From the NCBI RefSeq assembly GCF_021151785.1, contig NZ_JAGKWP010000047.1, positions 1-18,517 on the forward strand: 18,517 nt of DNA. Reading direction: 5' to 3'. This document shows, piece by piece, positions 6,421 through 14,730 of this stretch (positions are counted from its first letter, which is position 1; every line of letters begins with the position of its first letter). This stretch comes from Flavobacterium sp. (GTDB lineage Bacteria > Bacteroidota > Bacteroidia > Flavobacteriales > Flavobacteriaceae). The notes beneath the pieces are model-generated. The model searched no databases. It had not been told where the DNA came from and worked only from the letters and a program-made list of their open reading frames with translations. Made by a program: the position numbers and the translations under genes.

Positions 6421-6448
6421 AAAAACGGAAACTTAGGTTTCCGTTTTT
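6421..6448 (+). terminator. Bidirectional intrinsic terminator
   Basis: A perfect 8 bp stem ACGGAAAC (6425-6432) and GTTTCCGT (6437-6444) with loop TTAG. Four A residues precede it and a run of nine T residues follows, so the paired stem extends to 12 bp. It starts right after the stop of the PRX-like gene and lies 2 bp from the end of the converging haem A synthase gene, so it can end both transcripts. Confidence 0.93.
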
Positions 6449-6450
6449 TT

Positions 6451-7497
6451 TTATTTACTAAAACGATGTAACGTAAATGTCATGGCAGACAATAAAAAGA
6501 ATGCCATGATTTGGTGTGCCAAACCTAACCAAAGAGGAACGTGAAACAACAAAGTTAAAACCCCCAATAAAAACTGGATTCCTACAAAAACTAATAAAAC
6601 AGATGTAGCTTTAGATTGTGTCGCATCTAAAACAAAGGCTCTACTTTTAACAAACAAAAGTAAAATCATGGCTACAACCACATAAGCAAAAGTTCTATGA
6701 ATAAATTGAACACCGCTTTTACCTTCTGTAAATGACTGTAAAAGTGTGGGTTGTTCTAGAGTGATGCTTTCATGGAAAAATTGTCCATCACTCATCAAAG
6801 GCCAATGGTTATGAACTAATCCGGCATTTAATCCAGCAACAAATCCACCATATATAATTTGGATAAGAAGAACAACCAATGCAATTCTCGCTATTTTTTT
6901 AAGAGGCCCAACGGCTGGTTTTCTATCTGGATAAATTAAGTCTAATGCTACCCACAGCGTGTAGGCAAAAGTAAGAAAAGCAAAAGTAAGGTGTATGGCC
7001 AATCTAAAATGACTTACATCAGGATTATCCTTAAGTCCACTAGCCACCATAAACCAGCCTAAAAATCCCTGAAAAGCGCCCATAGACAAAAGGATCAAAC
7101 ATTTTTTCAGCGTTGGTGTATCCAATCTCTTTTTAAATAAAAAATAAATAAAAGGAACCAAAAAAACCACACCTATAATACGTCCAATAAATCTATGAAA
7201 CCATTCCCAGAAAAAGATAGATTTATAATCGTCCAGTGTAAATCCGCCTGATTTGTATTGATTAATTTTAAGATATTCAGGGTATTTTTTATACTCATTA
7301 AAAGCTTCCATCCATTTTTCTTCGCTCATTGGAGGAAACGTATCATGAATCAAATGCCAATCGGTCATGGACAATCCCGAATTTGTTAAACGAGTAATAC
7401 CCCCAACTGTTACCATTATAAACAGTAAGGCACATCCTGATAATAACCAGATAATTACAGATTTATTTGTTTTCATTTCTTTACTATTCAATTGCAT
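6451..7497 (-). CDS. ctaA: Haem A synthase, COX15/CtaA family
   Basis: A polytopic inner-membrane protein of 348 residues (341 if the second ATG is used) with about eight hydrophobic segments. It oxidises the C8 methyl of haem O to give haem A for aa3-type cytochrome oxidase. The four histidines expected as haem ligands are visible: H101 in EWFHRFIGR, H169 in FRLAIHLT, H267 in FIHRTFAY and H328 in LAHQIM. It also has the N-terminal GGITRLTNSGLSM motif. It is of the COX15-like long type with an extended first periplasmic loop (about 45-95), not the short Bacillus CtaA type. A TACTTTTG box ends one base before the ATG at 7497, so the real start is probably the ATG at 7476 (MKTNKS). The terminator is shared with the converging gene. 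Confidence 0.94.
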   Translation of the reverse strand: MQLNSKEMKTNKSVIIWLLSGCALLFIMVTVGGITRLTNSGLSMTDWHLIHDTFPPMSEEKWMEAFNEYKKYPEYLKINQYKSGGFTLDDYKSIFFWEWFHRFIGRIIGVVFLVPFIYFLFKKRLDTPTLKKCLILLSMGAFQGFLGWFMVASGLKDNPDVSHFRLAIHLTFAFLTFAYTLWVALDLIYPDRKPAVGPLKKIARIALVVLLIQIIYGGFVAGLNAGLVHNHWPLMSDGQFFHESITLEQPTLLQSFTEGKSGVQFIHRTFAYVVVAMILLLFVKSRAFVLDATQSKATSVLLVFVGIQFLLGVLTLLFHVPLWLGLAHQIMAFFLLSAMTFTLHRFSK

Positions 7498-7498
7498 A

Positions 7499-7506
7499 CA
7501 AAAGTA
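7499..7506 (-). promoter_or_regulatory. Candidate -7 box of haem A synthase gene
   Basis: Read on the minus strand this is TACTTTTG, an exact TAnnTTTG match. Transcription from it would begin a few bases inside the first possible codons (from 7497). This favours translation from the second ATG at 7476, which would have a leader of about 15-18 nt. No TTTG -33 element is seen at 19 bp. Confidence 0.45.
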
Positions 7507-7546
7507 CAGAATGAGTCTGATAATTTTGATTTAACAACTTATAAAT

Positions 7547-8962
7547 TTATACTTTTTCTAAACCCATTTTGAAAGCCTTTTCCAGCACAAAATCATAGGC
7601 TGCTTGGTATTCATTTGGGATTTCTCCTTCTAAAATAGCTTCTTTGACCGCTTCTTTTAAAACTCCAATTTCTCGGCAAGGTTTTAATCCAAAAAGAGCC
7701 ATAATTTCCTCTCCAGAAATAGGAGGTTGAAAAACACGCACGCGATCCTTCTCTTCTACTTCAACAATTTTTTCTCTTACAATTTTAAAATTGTGATGAT
7801 ATTTTTGAAATTTTTTAGGATTTTTTGTGGTAATATCCGCTTCACACAAAATCATAAGTGCTTCGACATCCTCTCCAGCATCAAAAACTAATCTTCGAAC
7901 CGCAGAATCTGTAACGATGTCCTGTGCTAACACTATTGGCCTAGAACTCATGGTTACCATTTTTTGTACAAACTTCATTTTTTGATTCAAAGGCATGTGC
8001 AATCGCTCAAAGATTTTCTTGACCATTTTACCTCCCAAAAACTCGTGCCCATGAAAAGTCCAGCCCTGTTTTTTATGAAACTTTTTTGTGGGTGCTTTTC
8101 CAATATCATGTAAAAGAGCAGCCCAACGCAACCATAAATTATCAGTGTTTGGACAAATATTATCTACTACTTCTAGGGTGTGATAAAAATTATTTTTATG
8201 TGTATGTCCCTCTACTTCTTCAACATGATTTAAGGCTGTGAGTTCAGGAAGGATACGCTCCAATAATCCTGTTTGATATAAATGTAAAAAACCAATAGAT
8301 GGTTGATCTGTGGCTAAAATTTTATTCAATTCATCTACAATTCGCTCTCCGGAAATAATAGCAATTCGGTCTTTATTTCTTGCTATTGCTGCTAAAGAAT
8401 CTGATTCAATTTCAAATTTCAATTGGGTAGCAAAACGAATAGCACGCATCATCCTAAGAGGATCATCAGAGTAAGTTATATCAGCGTCTAAAGGCGTTTT
8501 AATAATTTTATTAGTTAAATCATTGACCCCATTAAAAGGATCGACTAGGTTACCAAAATCCTTTTGATTTAAAGAAAAAGCCATTGCATTTATAGTAAAA
8601 TCACGACGTTCTTGATCATCTTTGAGCGAACCGTTTTCTACCACTGGTTTTCTACTATCAAAATTATAACTTTCTTTTCGAGCTCCTACAAATTCAACAT
8701 CCATATCTTCATAACGAAGCATAGCTGTTCCATAATTTTTAAAAACCTGAACCTTAGGTTGATGAGGAATCAACTGGGATACTTTTAACGCTAATTCAAT
8801 TCCGCTTCCTACCGCTACAATATCAATATCCTTTTTATGATCACGATGTAATAGAATATCGCGAACAAAACCACCTATAACATAGCATTCTAAGTTTAAT
8901 TCTTGAGCTGCTTTAGAAATGATTTTAAAAATTTTATGATCTAAATTTTGTTTGTAATTCAT
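7547..8962 (-). CDS. cca: CCA tRNA nucleotidyltransferase / poly(A) polymerase family with HD domain
   Basis: A 471-residue class II nucleotidyltransferase. The head domain has GGFVRD (30-35), the catalytic D45-x-D47 (DIDIV), RRDFTINA (119-126) and the ATP/CTP-selecting DDPLRMMRAIRFA block (166-178). An HD domain follows, with H261 and H285-D286 in LLHDIGKAP, as in bacterial enzymes that also remove 2',3'-cyclic phosphates. The enzyme adds or repairs the CCA end of tRNAs. Bacteroidota usually have a single such gene, and sequence alone does not exclude poly(A) activity. It lies 71 bp downstream of threonylcarbamoyladenylate synthase on the same strand, so two tRNA maturation genes are adjacent. 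The haem A synthase gene follows after 49 bp but has its own -7 box. Confidence 0.94.
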   Translation of the reverse strand: MNYKQNLDHKIFKIISKAAQELNLECYVIGGFVRDILLHRDHKKDIDIVAVGSGIELALKVSQLIPHQPKVQVFKNYGTAMLRYEDMDVEFVGARKESYNFDSRKPVVENGSLKDDQERRDFTINAMAFSLNQKDFGNLVDPFNGVNDLTNKIIKTPLDADITYSDDPLRMMRAIRFATQLKFEIESDSLAAIARNKDRIAIISGERIVDELNKILATDQPSIGFLHLYQTGLLERILPELTALNHVEEVEGHTHKNNFYHTLEVVDNICPNTDNLWLRWAALLHDIGKAPTKKFHKKQGWTFHGHEFLGGKMVKKIFERLHMPLNQKMKFVQKMVTMSSRPIVLAQDIVTDSAVRRLVFDAGEDVEALMILCEADITTKNPKKFQKYHHNFKIVREKIVEVEEKDRVRVFQPPISGEEIMALFGLKPCREIGVLKEAVKEAILEGEIPNEYQAAYDFVLEKAFKMGLEKV

Positions 8963-9033
8963 TCTATTAATTTGTCAATTTGAGAATAAGTCAATTAAGC
9001 GCAAACAATATAATCAACGCACTTTAAATTGAA

Positions 9034-9600
9034 TTATCGTCTAATCACTTTCACCTGACTATCTAAGGTTAATTTAATAATCGTTGACGGCTTATCACAC
9101 ATTTTTTCGTGGTGCAAATTTACAACATAGTCTACACCGTTTATAATTTCTGGACTAATTTCTTTGAAAGATTTTGGTGTAGGTTGACCTGATAGATTAG
9201 CTGAAGTAGAAACCAATGGTTTTTTCATTCGTTCCATTAATTTATAGCAAAAAGGTTCCTTCACCATTCGAACTCCAACCGATTGATCTTCTGCAATTAA
9301 AGCTGGAGCAATTCCTTTTGGTTGGTCTAAAACAAGTGTTGTTGGTTTTGTAGCAAAATCCCAAATCTGCCAGGCCGTTTCTGGTATATCTTTAAACATA
9401 CTGTATAGCATTCGCTCACCATTTACTAAGCAAATCATGCTCTTAGCTTCCGCTCTTTGTTTTAATGCAAATATTTTTTGAACGGCTTCACTATTAGAGG
9501 CATCACATCCAATACCCCAAACTGTATCAGTTGGATACAAGATGATTCCACCTTGTTTAATGACTTCAAAGGCGTTGTGAATTTCTGTGTTGATTTCCAT
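9034..9600 (-). CDS. tsaC: L-threonylcarbamoyladenylate synthase (TsaC/YrdC family)
   Basis: A 188-residue YrdC-fold enzyme that makes threonylcarbamoyl-AMP from threonine, bicarbonate and ATP, the first step of t6A37 formation in tRNAs that read ANN codons. Diagnostic segments are GGIILYPTDTVWGIGCDA (17-34), K47-Q-R49 in FALKQR, PTTLVL, SVGVRM and LVSTSANLSGQP near the C-terminal third. The length matches the short TsaC form; the C-terminal Sua5 domain is absent. The start at 9600 gives the usual N-terminus. The cca gene lies downstream on the same strand. A -7 box is at 9611-9618. The other t6A proteins (TsaB, TsaD, TsaE) are not in the window. Confidence 0.95.
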   Translation of the reverse strand: MEINTEIHNAFEVIKQGGIILYPTDTVWGIGCDASNSEAVQKIFALKQRAEAKSMICLVNGERMLYSMFKDIPETAWQIWDFATKPTTLVLDQPKGIAPALIAEDQSVGVRMVKEPFCYKLMERMKKPLVSTSANLSGQPTPKSFKEISPEIINGVDYVVNLHHEKMCDKPSTIIKLTLDSQVKVIRR

Positions 9601-9610
9601 ATTTTTTTTG

Positions 9611-9618
9611 CAAAAATA
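9611..9618 (-). promoter_or_regulatory. Candidate -7 box of tsaC
   Basis: On the minus strand this reads TATTTTTG, an exact TAnnTTTG match, ending 10 bp before the ATG at 9600. The leader would be only about 5 nt. No matching -33 TTTG is found at the expected 19 bp, so the call rests on the box and its position. Confidence 0.4.
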
Positions 9619-9701
9619 ATTAATCTTATCCCTAAAAAGCTAAAGTTTTTAAAAATAACCACATTCTGTAAGAAGATTAAAATAATAAAGGCATTTATAA
9701 T

Positions 9702-9709
9702 TATATTTG
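9702..9709 (+). promoter_or_regulatory. Candidate -7 box of the polysaccharide operon
   Basis: TATATTTG matches TAnnTTTG and lies in the divergent gap between tsaC and the first polysaccharide gene. It ends 8 bp before the ATG at 9718 and 17 bp before the ATG at 9727. Transcription would begin near 9713-9716, so the leader is very short. No later gap in the operon within the window exceeds 8 bp, so this may be the promoter of the whole locus. Confidence 0.45.
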
Positions 9710-9717
9710 CTAAATAT

Positions 9718-10419
9718 ATGACACATATGAACGTTGAAAGTTTAACATGGGATTCTAATTTTTTTGGTTATAATGTGGGTAAAATTATATTAACAGATCT
9801 CTGTGTTGATATCAATTTACTTCAAAAAAAAGCAGTTGGTTATCAGCTAATTTACCTTTTTTCTCCCGCTCGGATAATAGAATTTGAAAATTATCTAGTT
9901 GATGAAAAAATAGTATTAGAAATGAACTGTACGAATGACCATATTGAAAACGAAACATTTCAATTAGAACTTTTTGACCCTAATAAACATGATTTTAATG
10001 CGTTAAGAAACTTGGCCATTTCTAGTGGTGAATATTCTCGATTTAAAATCGATTCAAATTTTAAAAATAATGAATTTGTTGAATTATATTCACGTTGGAT
10101 TACACAATCTGTAGAAGGAAAAAGTGCTTTTGAAGTAGTAGTGGCGACCAATCAAAATGATGAAATTTTAGGTTTTATTACCTTAGTTAAAAAAGAAAAA
10201 GTACTTGAAATTGGGCTTATTGCAGTAGCTGAAAAAGCAAGAGGAAAAGGAATAGCTAAACTCCTTTTAAATTATACCAACGAGAAAGCCATTTCATTGA
10301 ATATTTCTAAAATTCAGGTAACTACTCAAGGAAAAAACGTACCTGCCATGCATTTATATCAATCTTTTGGATTTAAAATAAAAAACATAACCTATATATA
10401 TCATTATTGGAACATATGA
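9718..10419 (+). CDS. wecD: WecD-like GNAT N-acetyltransferase (dTDP-Fuc4N acetylation)
   Basis: A GNAT acetyltransferase of 233 residues. The N-terminal WDSNFFGYNVGK (11-22) is the hallmark of WecD-type proteins. SRF at 107-109 and the LYSRWITQSVEG block (123-134) also match my recollection of E. coli WecD. The acetyl-CoA loop is R175-G-K-G (ARGKGIAKLL), and Y214 in HLYQSFGF is the expected general acid. It would N-acetylate dTDP-4-amino-4,6-dideoxygalactose made by the next gene to give dTDP-Fuc4NAc. Starts further upstream run into the tsaC coding region and the promoter and are rejected; ATG 9727 is an alternative to 9718. It overlaps the WecE gene by 4 bp. Acetylation of the 3-amino sugar made by FdtB is a less likely alternative. 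Confidence 0.82.
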   Translation: MTHMNVESLTWDSNFFGYNVGKIILTDLCVDINLLQKKAVGYQLIYLFSPARIIEFENYLVDEKIVLEMNCTNDHIENETFQLELFDPNKHDFNALRNLAISSGEYSRFKIDSNFKNNEFVELYSRWITQSVEGKSAFEVVVATNQNDEILGFITLVKKEKVLEIGLIAVAEKARGKGIAKLLLNYTNEKAISLNISKIQVTTQGKNVPAMHLYQSFGFKIKNITYIYHYWNI

Positions 10420-11543
10420 TACCTTTTAACAAACCTTATTTATCAGGAAAAGAAACAAGTTATATTGAAGACGCAGTTAATAGCGGAAAAATATCTGGTA
10501 ATGGAAAATATACCAAACTATGTCAAGATTTTTTTGAAAAGCGATATGAATTTAAAAAATGTTTACTTACAACATCTTGCACTGATGCGTTAGAAATGTG
10601 TGCTATTTTAGCTAATATTGAAATAGACGACGAGGTTATCATTCCTAGCTATACTTTTGTATCAACCGCATTAGCCTTTGTTAGACAGGGAGCAAAAATT
10701 ATCTTCGCTGATTCTAATAGTGAAAATCCTAATATTGACACCTCTAAACTTGAAGCTTTAATTACTCCAAAAACAAAAGCCATAGTTCCCGTACATTATG
10801 CTGGAATCGCTTGTGATATGGATAATATAATGGATTTAGCAAAAAAATATAATTTACTTGTAATTGAAGATGCTGCACAAGCCATAGATAGTTACTATAC
10901 TTTTAAAGATGGTACCCAAAAAGCATTAGGCAGTATTGGGCATATGAGTGCTTTTTCTTTTCATGAAACTAAAAATATTATTGCTGGTGAAGGTGGTATG
11001 CTGGTTATTAATGATGAGCAATTTATTAAACGAGCTGAAATAATTTGGGAAAAAGGAACCAATAGAGCAGAATTTTTTAGAGGAGAGATCAATAAATATG
11101 GCTGGGTAGACACTGGTTCATCATTTTTACCTTCAGAAATCATCTCAGCATTTTTATGGGCACAATTGGAACAACTGGATCAGATTCAAAATAGAAGAAA
11201 AGAATTATGGAATTTATATTACAAGCTTCTTAAACCTCAAGAAAACAAAGGTTTTAAAACTATAACTATTCCTTCAAATGCATCAAATAACGCGCATATG
11301 TTTTTTTTAGTTTTTGATAGTTTAGAAAAAAGAACAGCTTGTATCAATATTTTAAAAAATAATGACGTTCTAGCTGTTTTTCATTACCTTAGCTTACACA
11401 AAAGTGAATATTACAAAGATAAATACCAAGGTGAGGAATTAGTTTGGAGTGATTATTATACAGATCGTCTGGTTCGTTTACCGTTGTTTTATGAATTAAC
11501 AGAAAAGGAAATAGAAAAAATTGTATCACTTATAACGGCTTAG
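10416..11543 (+). CDS. wecE: dTDP-4-amino-4,6-dideoxygalactose transaminase
   Basis: A 375-residue PLP enzyme of the DegT/DnrJ/EryC1/StrS family. The motifs are those of WecE/RffA: MIPFNKPYLSGKE at the start, SCTDALEM (54-61), IPSYTFVSTALAFV (76-89), D152 in VIEDAAQ, and the PLP lysine K186 in SFHETKNIIAGEGG. It transfers an amino group from glutamate to C4 of dTDP-4-keto-6-deoxyglucose to form dTDP-Fuc4N. ATG 10416, in an ATGA overlap with the acetyltransferase stop, gives the canonical N-terminus; a TTG at 10407 would add three residues and is rejected. WecD and WecF homologues flank it, which fixes the product with good confidence. Confidence 0.92.
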   Translation: MIPFNKPYLSGKETSYIEDAVNSGKISGNGKYTKLCQDFFEKRYEFKKCLLTTSCTDALEMCAILANIEIDDEVIIPSYTFVSTALAFVRQGAKIIFADSNSENPNIDTSKLEALITPKTKAIVPVHYAGIACDMDNIMDLAKKYNLLVIEDAAQAIDSYYTFKDGTQKALGSIGHMSAFSFHETKNIIAGEGGMLVINDEQFIKRAEIIWEKGTNRAEFFRGEINKYGWVDTGSSFLPSEIISAFLWAQLEQLDQIQNRRKELWNLYYKLLKPQENKGFKTITIPSNASNNAHMFFLVFDSLEKRTACINILKNNDVLAVFHYLSLHKSEYYKDKYQGEELVWSDYYTDRLVRLPLFYELTEKEIEKIVSLITA

Positions 11544-11546
11544 ATT

Positions 11547-12716
11547 ATGAATTATCATATTATGATAGATGATAAATTTATTGACGGATTTATAGATGAT
11601 GCTGAAAAAGTTTCTTCTGAAAATTCGAACATTTATTTTATTAATGGTAATCAAGCGAACAGTAAGCATATTAAAAACCCAAAAGCGAAATGGATATCAT
11701 TTCGAGATGATGAATTTATATCAACCCTAAAAAAAGCAACTAAGTACGATAAGATATTTGTTCATTGGTATGATTTAAAAACAGGATTGTTTTTACTTAA
11801 ATATTTAAAAAAAGAAGTTCCTTTATACGTATATCTATGGGGCGGTGAATTTTATGAAGACCCCTATTTATATCACATGAACTGGATTCATGATGAAAAA
11901 ACATTGACCTTTGTAAAAGAGCACACTATTTTACCTGAAAAATATAGTCAAAGAAAACACTTTTTGAAGCGACTCTGGTTTAAAAAAACCTATAAACTAA
12001 AGGCTAGAAAACAATTTAAAGAAAAAATTAAAACCATTAAACGAATAAATGCGTTAATTCTGCCTAAGCATTATGATCAGGAATTAGAACTGATTAAAAG
12101 AATTTACCATCTCGAGAATTTGCCTTATTTCAACTATAATTATGACCAAAATGTTGATCTTGCTATTCATTATAAGCTTGAAGGAAGTAAAACAGATAAA
12201 ACTATTATTCAACTAGGAAACTCAGCTACTGAAAGCAATAATCATGTTGATGCCTTTGATGTATTAAATCAGTTTAAAAATGAAAATATTGAATTAGTTT
12301 TACCAATGTCTTATGGCAATCATAAATACAATCATTTTGTTAAGCAATATGGCACCTTTAACTTCAAAAATAAAATTAAGTTTTTGGAAGATTTTGTTCC
12401 AAGAGCACAATACATCCAACAACTAATGGAAGTTGATGTTTGCGTTATGTATCATAATAGACAACAAGCCTTTGGAAATTGTGTTCCGTTACTCATACTT
12501 GGAAAAAAATTATATTTAAAAAAAGAAAATCCATTATACTCCTTTTTTAAATCAATTGGTGTTGTTGTATTTAATGCGAATAAAATTAAAGATTTAGACT
12601 TTGATTCGTTCAAAAAAGAATTAACACCTGAAGAAAAAAACAATAATAAAACCATATTAACAAATCTATTCTCTGAAGAAGAAAGATTAAAATACTTATC
12701 AAAAATTTTAAACTAA
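11547..12716 (+). CDS. wecF: WecF-family Fuc4NAc transferase (GT56)
   Basis: A 389-residue glycosyltransferase related to WecF (TDP-Fuc4NAc:lipid II Fuc4NAc transferase, GT56, GT-B-like fold). Matching blocks that I recognise from E. coli WecF are WGGEFYED (98-105), GNSATESNNHVDAF (224-237), the VLPMSYGN segment (251-258), RQQAFGN (305-311) and KKENPLY (325-331). It should transfer Fuc4NAc from dTDP-Fuc4NAc onto a lipid-linked glycan at the inner face of the membrane. In enterobacteria the acceptor is the ECA lipid II intermediate. Here no other ECA genes are present, so the acceptor is probably a different O-antigen or capsule intermediate. It begins 3 bp after wecE and shares one base (TAATG) with the next gene. 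Divergent but convincing. Confidence 0.8.
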   Translation: MNYHIMIDDKFIDGFIDDAEKVSSENSNIYFINGNQANSKHIKNPKAKWISFRDDEFISTLKKATKYDKIFVHWYDLKTGLFLLKYLKKEVPLYVYLWGGEFYEDPYLYHMNWIHDEKTLTFVKEHTILPEKYSQRKHFLKRLWFKKTYKLKARKQFKEKIKTIKRINALILPKHYDQELELIKRIYHLENLPYFNYNYDQNVDLAIHYKLEGSKTDKTIIQLGNSATESNNHVDAFDVLNQFKNENIELVLPMSYGNHKYNHFVKQYGTFNFKNKIKFLEDFVPRAQYIQQLMEVDVCVMYHNRQQAFGNCVPLLILGKKLYLKKENPLYSFFKSIGVVVFNANKIKDLDFDSFKKELTPEEKNNNKTILTNLFSEEERLKYLSKILN

Positions 12717-13693
12717 TGTCGTTTTCACCTATTCTTTTATTTACTTACAACAGACCTGAACATACTCAGGCCATACTAGACTCATTGGCTACAAATAAAG
12801 AAGCCAGCGAAAGTATTTTATATATTTTTTGTGATGGATTAAAAGAAAACGCTTCTGAGGAAAACAGAATAAAAAATGAACAGGTAAAAAAAATAATTAA
12901 AAAAGAAACTCGATTTAAAGAAATTCGACTTCAAATTCAAGAGAAGAACAAGGGATTAGCATGTTCCATTATTGACGGTTTAAACTTCGTGTTTTCAAGC
13001 CATGAAACAGCAATTGTGCTAGAGGATGACTTGATTGTTTCGCCTTATTTTTTAAATTATATGAACACTGCCCTTTCAGCCTATCAAAATGATAAACAAG
13101 TAGGAGAAATAGGCGGGTGTAATTTTTTTGCTTGTGGTCCTAAATATCCAAAATATTTTTTCACAAACATGCCTGATACATGGGGTTGGGCAACTTGGAA
13201 AGATCGCTGGGAAAAATTTAATGAAGATGCCGTCTTTCTCTACAAAGCATTAGAAAAAAACAATAAGATGTTTGCTTTTAACACCTATGGCGCCTATGAT
13301 ATGGAAGGCATGCTAAAAGAACAAATATTTGGCAAAGTTGACTCTTGGGCCATAAGATGGCAAGCTGTAATGGTATTGAATGATTGGTTATGTTTATATC
13401 CTAATCCATCTTACACTAATCATATTGAATCAATAAATGCTACTCATGCAAAAGTTAATATAATTCCTCCATTAGAACAAAATGAACCTACATTTGAAAA
13501 AATAGAAATTAAAGAAATCGAATTGACAACAAAGGCCATGAAATTAGGTTACTCAGGCAAAGGAGACTATTTCGGAAGATACACTAGAAAATACCTAAAA
13601 AAGAGACTAAAAAAAATAATAAAAACTGTACTTTTGTTCTTTGTTCCGTTTGGAATTGTACAGATTTTCAAAAATAATAAACATAAAAAATAA
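12716..13693 (+). CDS. GT-A family glycosyltransferase (GT2-like)
   Basis: A 325-residue GT-A fold transferase. It begins PILLFTYNRPEHTQ (4-17), has the metal and nucleotide-sugar site E103-D104-D105 in IVLEDDLIVSP, and a conserved WGWATWKDRW block at 156-165 that is frequent in bacterial surface-glycan transferases of this type. W-A-I-R-W at about 214-218 is a further family feature. The C-terminus (about 285-325) is strongly basic, then hydrophobic (VLLFFVPFGIV), then basic again, which suggests attachment to the inner membrane. It starts in a TAATG overlap with wecF. It adds one sugar of the repeat unit; the donor and linkage cannot be told from sequence. Confidence 0.85.
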   Translation: MSFSPILLFTYNRPEHTQAILDSLATNKEASESILYIFCDGLKENASEENRIKNEQVKKIIKKETRFKEIRLQIQEKNKGLACSIIDGLNFVFSSHETAIVLEDDLIVSPYFLNYMNTALSAYQNDKQVGEIGGCNFFACGPKYPKYFFTNMPDTWGWATWKDRWEKFNEDAVFLYKALEKNNKMFAFNTYGAYDMEGMLKEQIFGKVDSWAIRWQAVMVLNDWLCLYPNPSYTNHIESINATHAKVNIIPPLEQNEPTFEKIEIKEIELTTKAMKLGYSGKGDYFGRYTRKYLKKRLKKIIKTVLLFFVPFGIVQIFKNNKHKK

Positions 13694-13701
13694 GATTTAT
13701 A

Positions 13702-14730
13702 ATGCTACATCTAACAACTTATTTTGATAAAAATTACTTATCTAGAGGTCTTATTTTATATGATTCCCTTAAAAAACACAACCAAAACTTTGAATTGTAT
13801 ATCTTATGTTTAGATGATTTTACGCATGATTTTTTTACCAAAAACAAAGATAAATACCAAGAGATTAAAATTTTAACTCTAAGTGAAATTGAGCAGGACG
13901 ACTCTGCACTACTCACCGCTAAAAAGAACCGAAGTAAAATTGAATATTATTTTACATTGAGTCCGTGTTTGCCTTTATATCTTTTGAAAAAACATCAATT
14001 ACCTCACATATGCTCACTAGATGCCGATATTTTGTTTTTAGATGATCCGAGGAAAATATTTGATCAACTCAACGAATACTCTGTTATAGTAACACCACAT
14101 AAATTTTCTAAGGAAATCAAACACCTTAGTAAATATGGTATTTACAATGTTAGTTTTCAAATATTTAAAAATAACGCAACTGGTTTAACATGTTTAGAAG
14201 ATTGGAAAAAAGATTGCCTAGACTGGTGTGGAGATGAATACGATGAAATAAATGATCGTTTTGCTGATCAAAAATACTTAGATAAATGGAATACCAAATA
14301 CCCTCATGAAGTGTTGAGTTTAAATGATAATTGTAGTGGACTAGCTCCATGGAATGTAAACAATTATCTAATTACAAAGAAAAAAGAACATTTTTTATCA
14401 AATGATGAAAACATCCTATTCTATCATTTTCACCATTTTAAAATTTTATCTAAAAAATGGGCCACAAATGGTTTCAAAGAATATAAAGTACACCCACAAT
14501 CTGATCTTGATTTATTATATTTGTATTATTGGAATTTAATTGATTCAAATAATGAAGCATTGGGAATTACTCAAGATCAATCAACTCGATACCAATCCAA
14601 TGCCATATGGACCACTATTCTTAAAGAAAAAATAGTGTACCAAAAAACAAATAGTAATAATATTAAACAAGTAAACTTCGGGTTTATACCAAAGTTTATT
14701 AGAAAACTAATCATAAAAATATATGCCTAA
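13702..14730 (+). CDS. Putative GT-A glycosyltransferase with DAD motif
   Basis: A 342-residue protein with the layout of GT8/GT77-like nucleotide-sugar transferases. The N-terminus TTYFDKNYLSRGLILYDSL resembles the start of family 8 enzymes. The metal-binding D107-A-D109 lies in CSLDADILFLDDP, and a later block has FADQKYLDKWN (about 193-203), as in that fold. Histidines near the end (FYHFHHFK) may complete the metal site. The C-terminus is basic (FIPKFIRKLIIKIYA), consistent with membrane association. It overlaps the FdtA homologue by 8 bp. The donor sugar is unknown; the adjacent amino-sugar genes make a dTDP-activated donor possible. Confidence 0.78.
   Translation: MLHLTTYFDKNYLSRGLILYDSLKKHNQNFELYILCLDDFTHDFFTKNKDKYQEIKILTLSEIEQDDSALLTAKKNRSKIEYYFTLSPCLPLYLLKKHQLPHICSLDADILFLDDPRKIFDQLNEYSVIVTPHKFSKEIKHLSKYGIYNVSFQIFKNNATGLTCLEDWKKDCLDWCGDEYDEINDRFADQKYLDKWNTKYPHEVLSLNDNCSGLAPWNVNNYLITKKKEHFLSNDENILFYHFHHFKILSKKWATNGFKEYKVHPQSDLDLLYLYYWNLIDSNNEALGITQDQSTRYQSNAIWTTILKEKIVYQKTNSNNIKQVNFGFIPKFIRKLIIKIYA

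Noticed and set aside
9478..9717. N-terminal extension of the WecD-like reading frame
   Set aside because: It runs antisense through tsaC and across the promoter region; the conserved domain begins at the ATG near 9718-9727.
10407..10415. TTG start for wecE adding three residues
   Set aside because: ATG 10416 gives the family N-terminus MIPFNKP and a classic ATGA overlap.
14165..14350. Minus-strand short reading frame in the DAD-motif transferase gene
   Set aside because: Antisense shadow with no start context or homology that I recognise.
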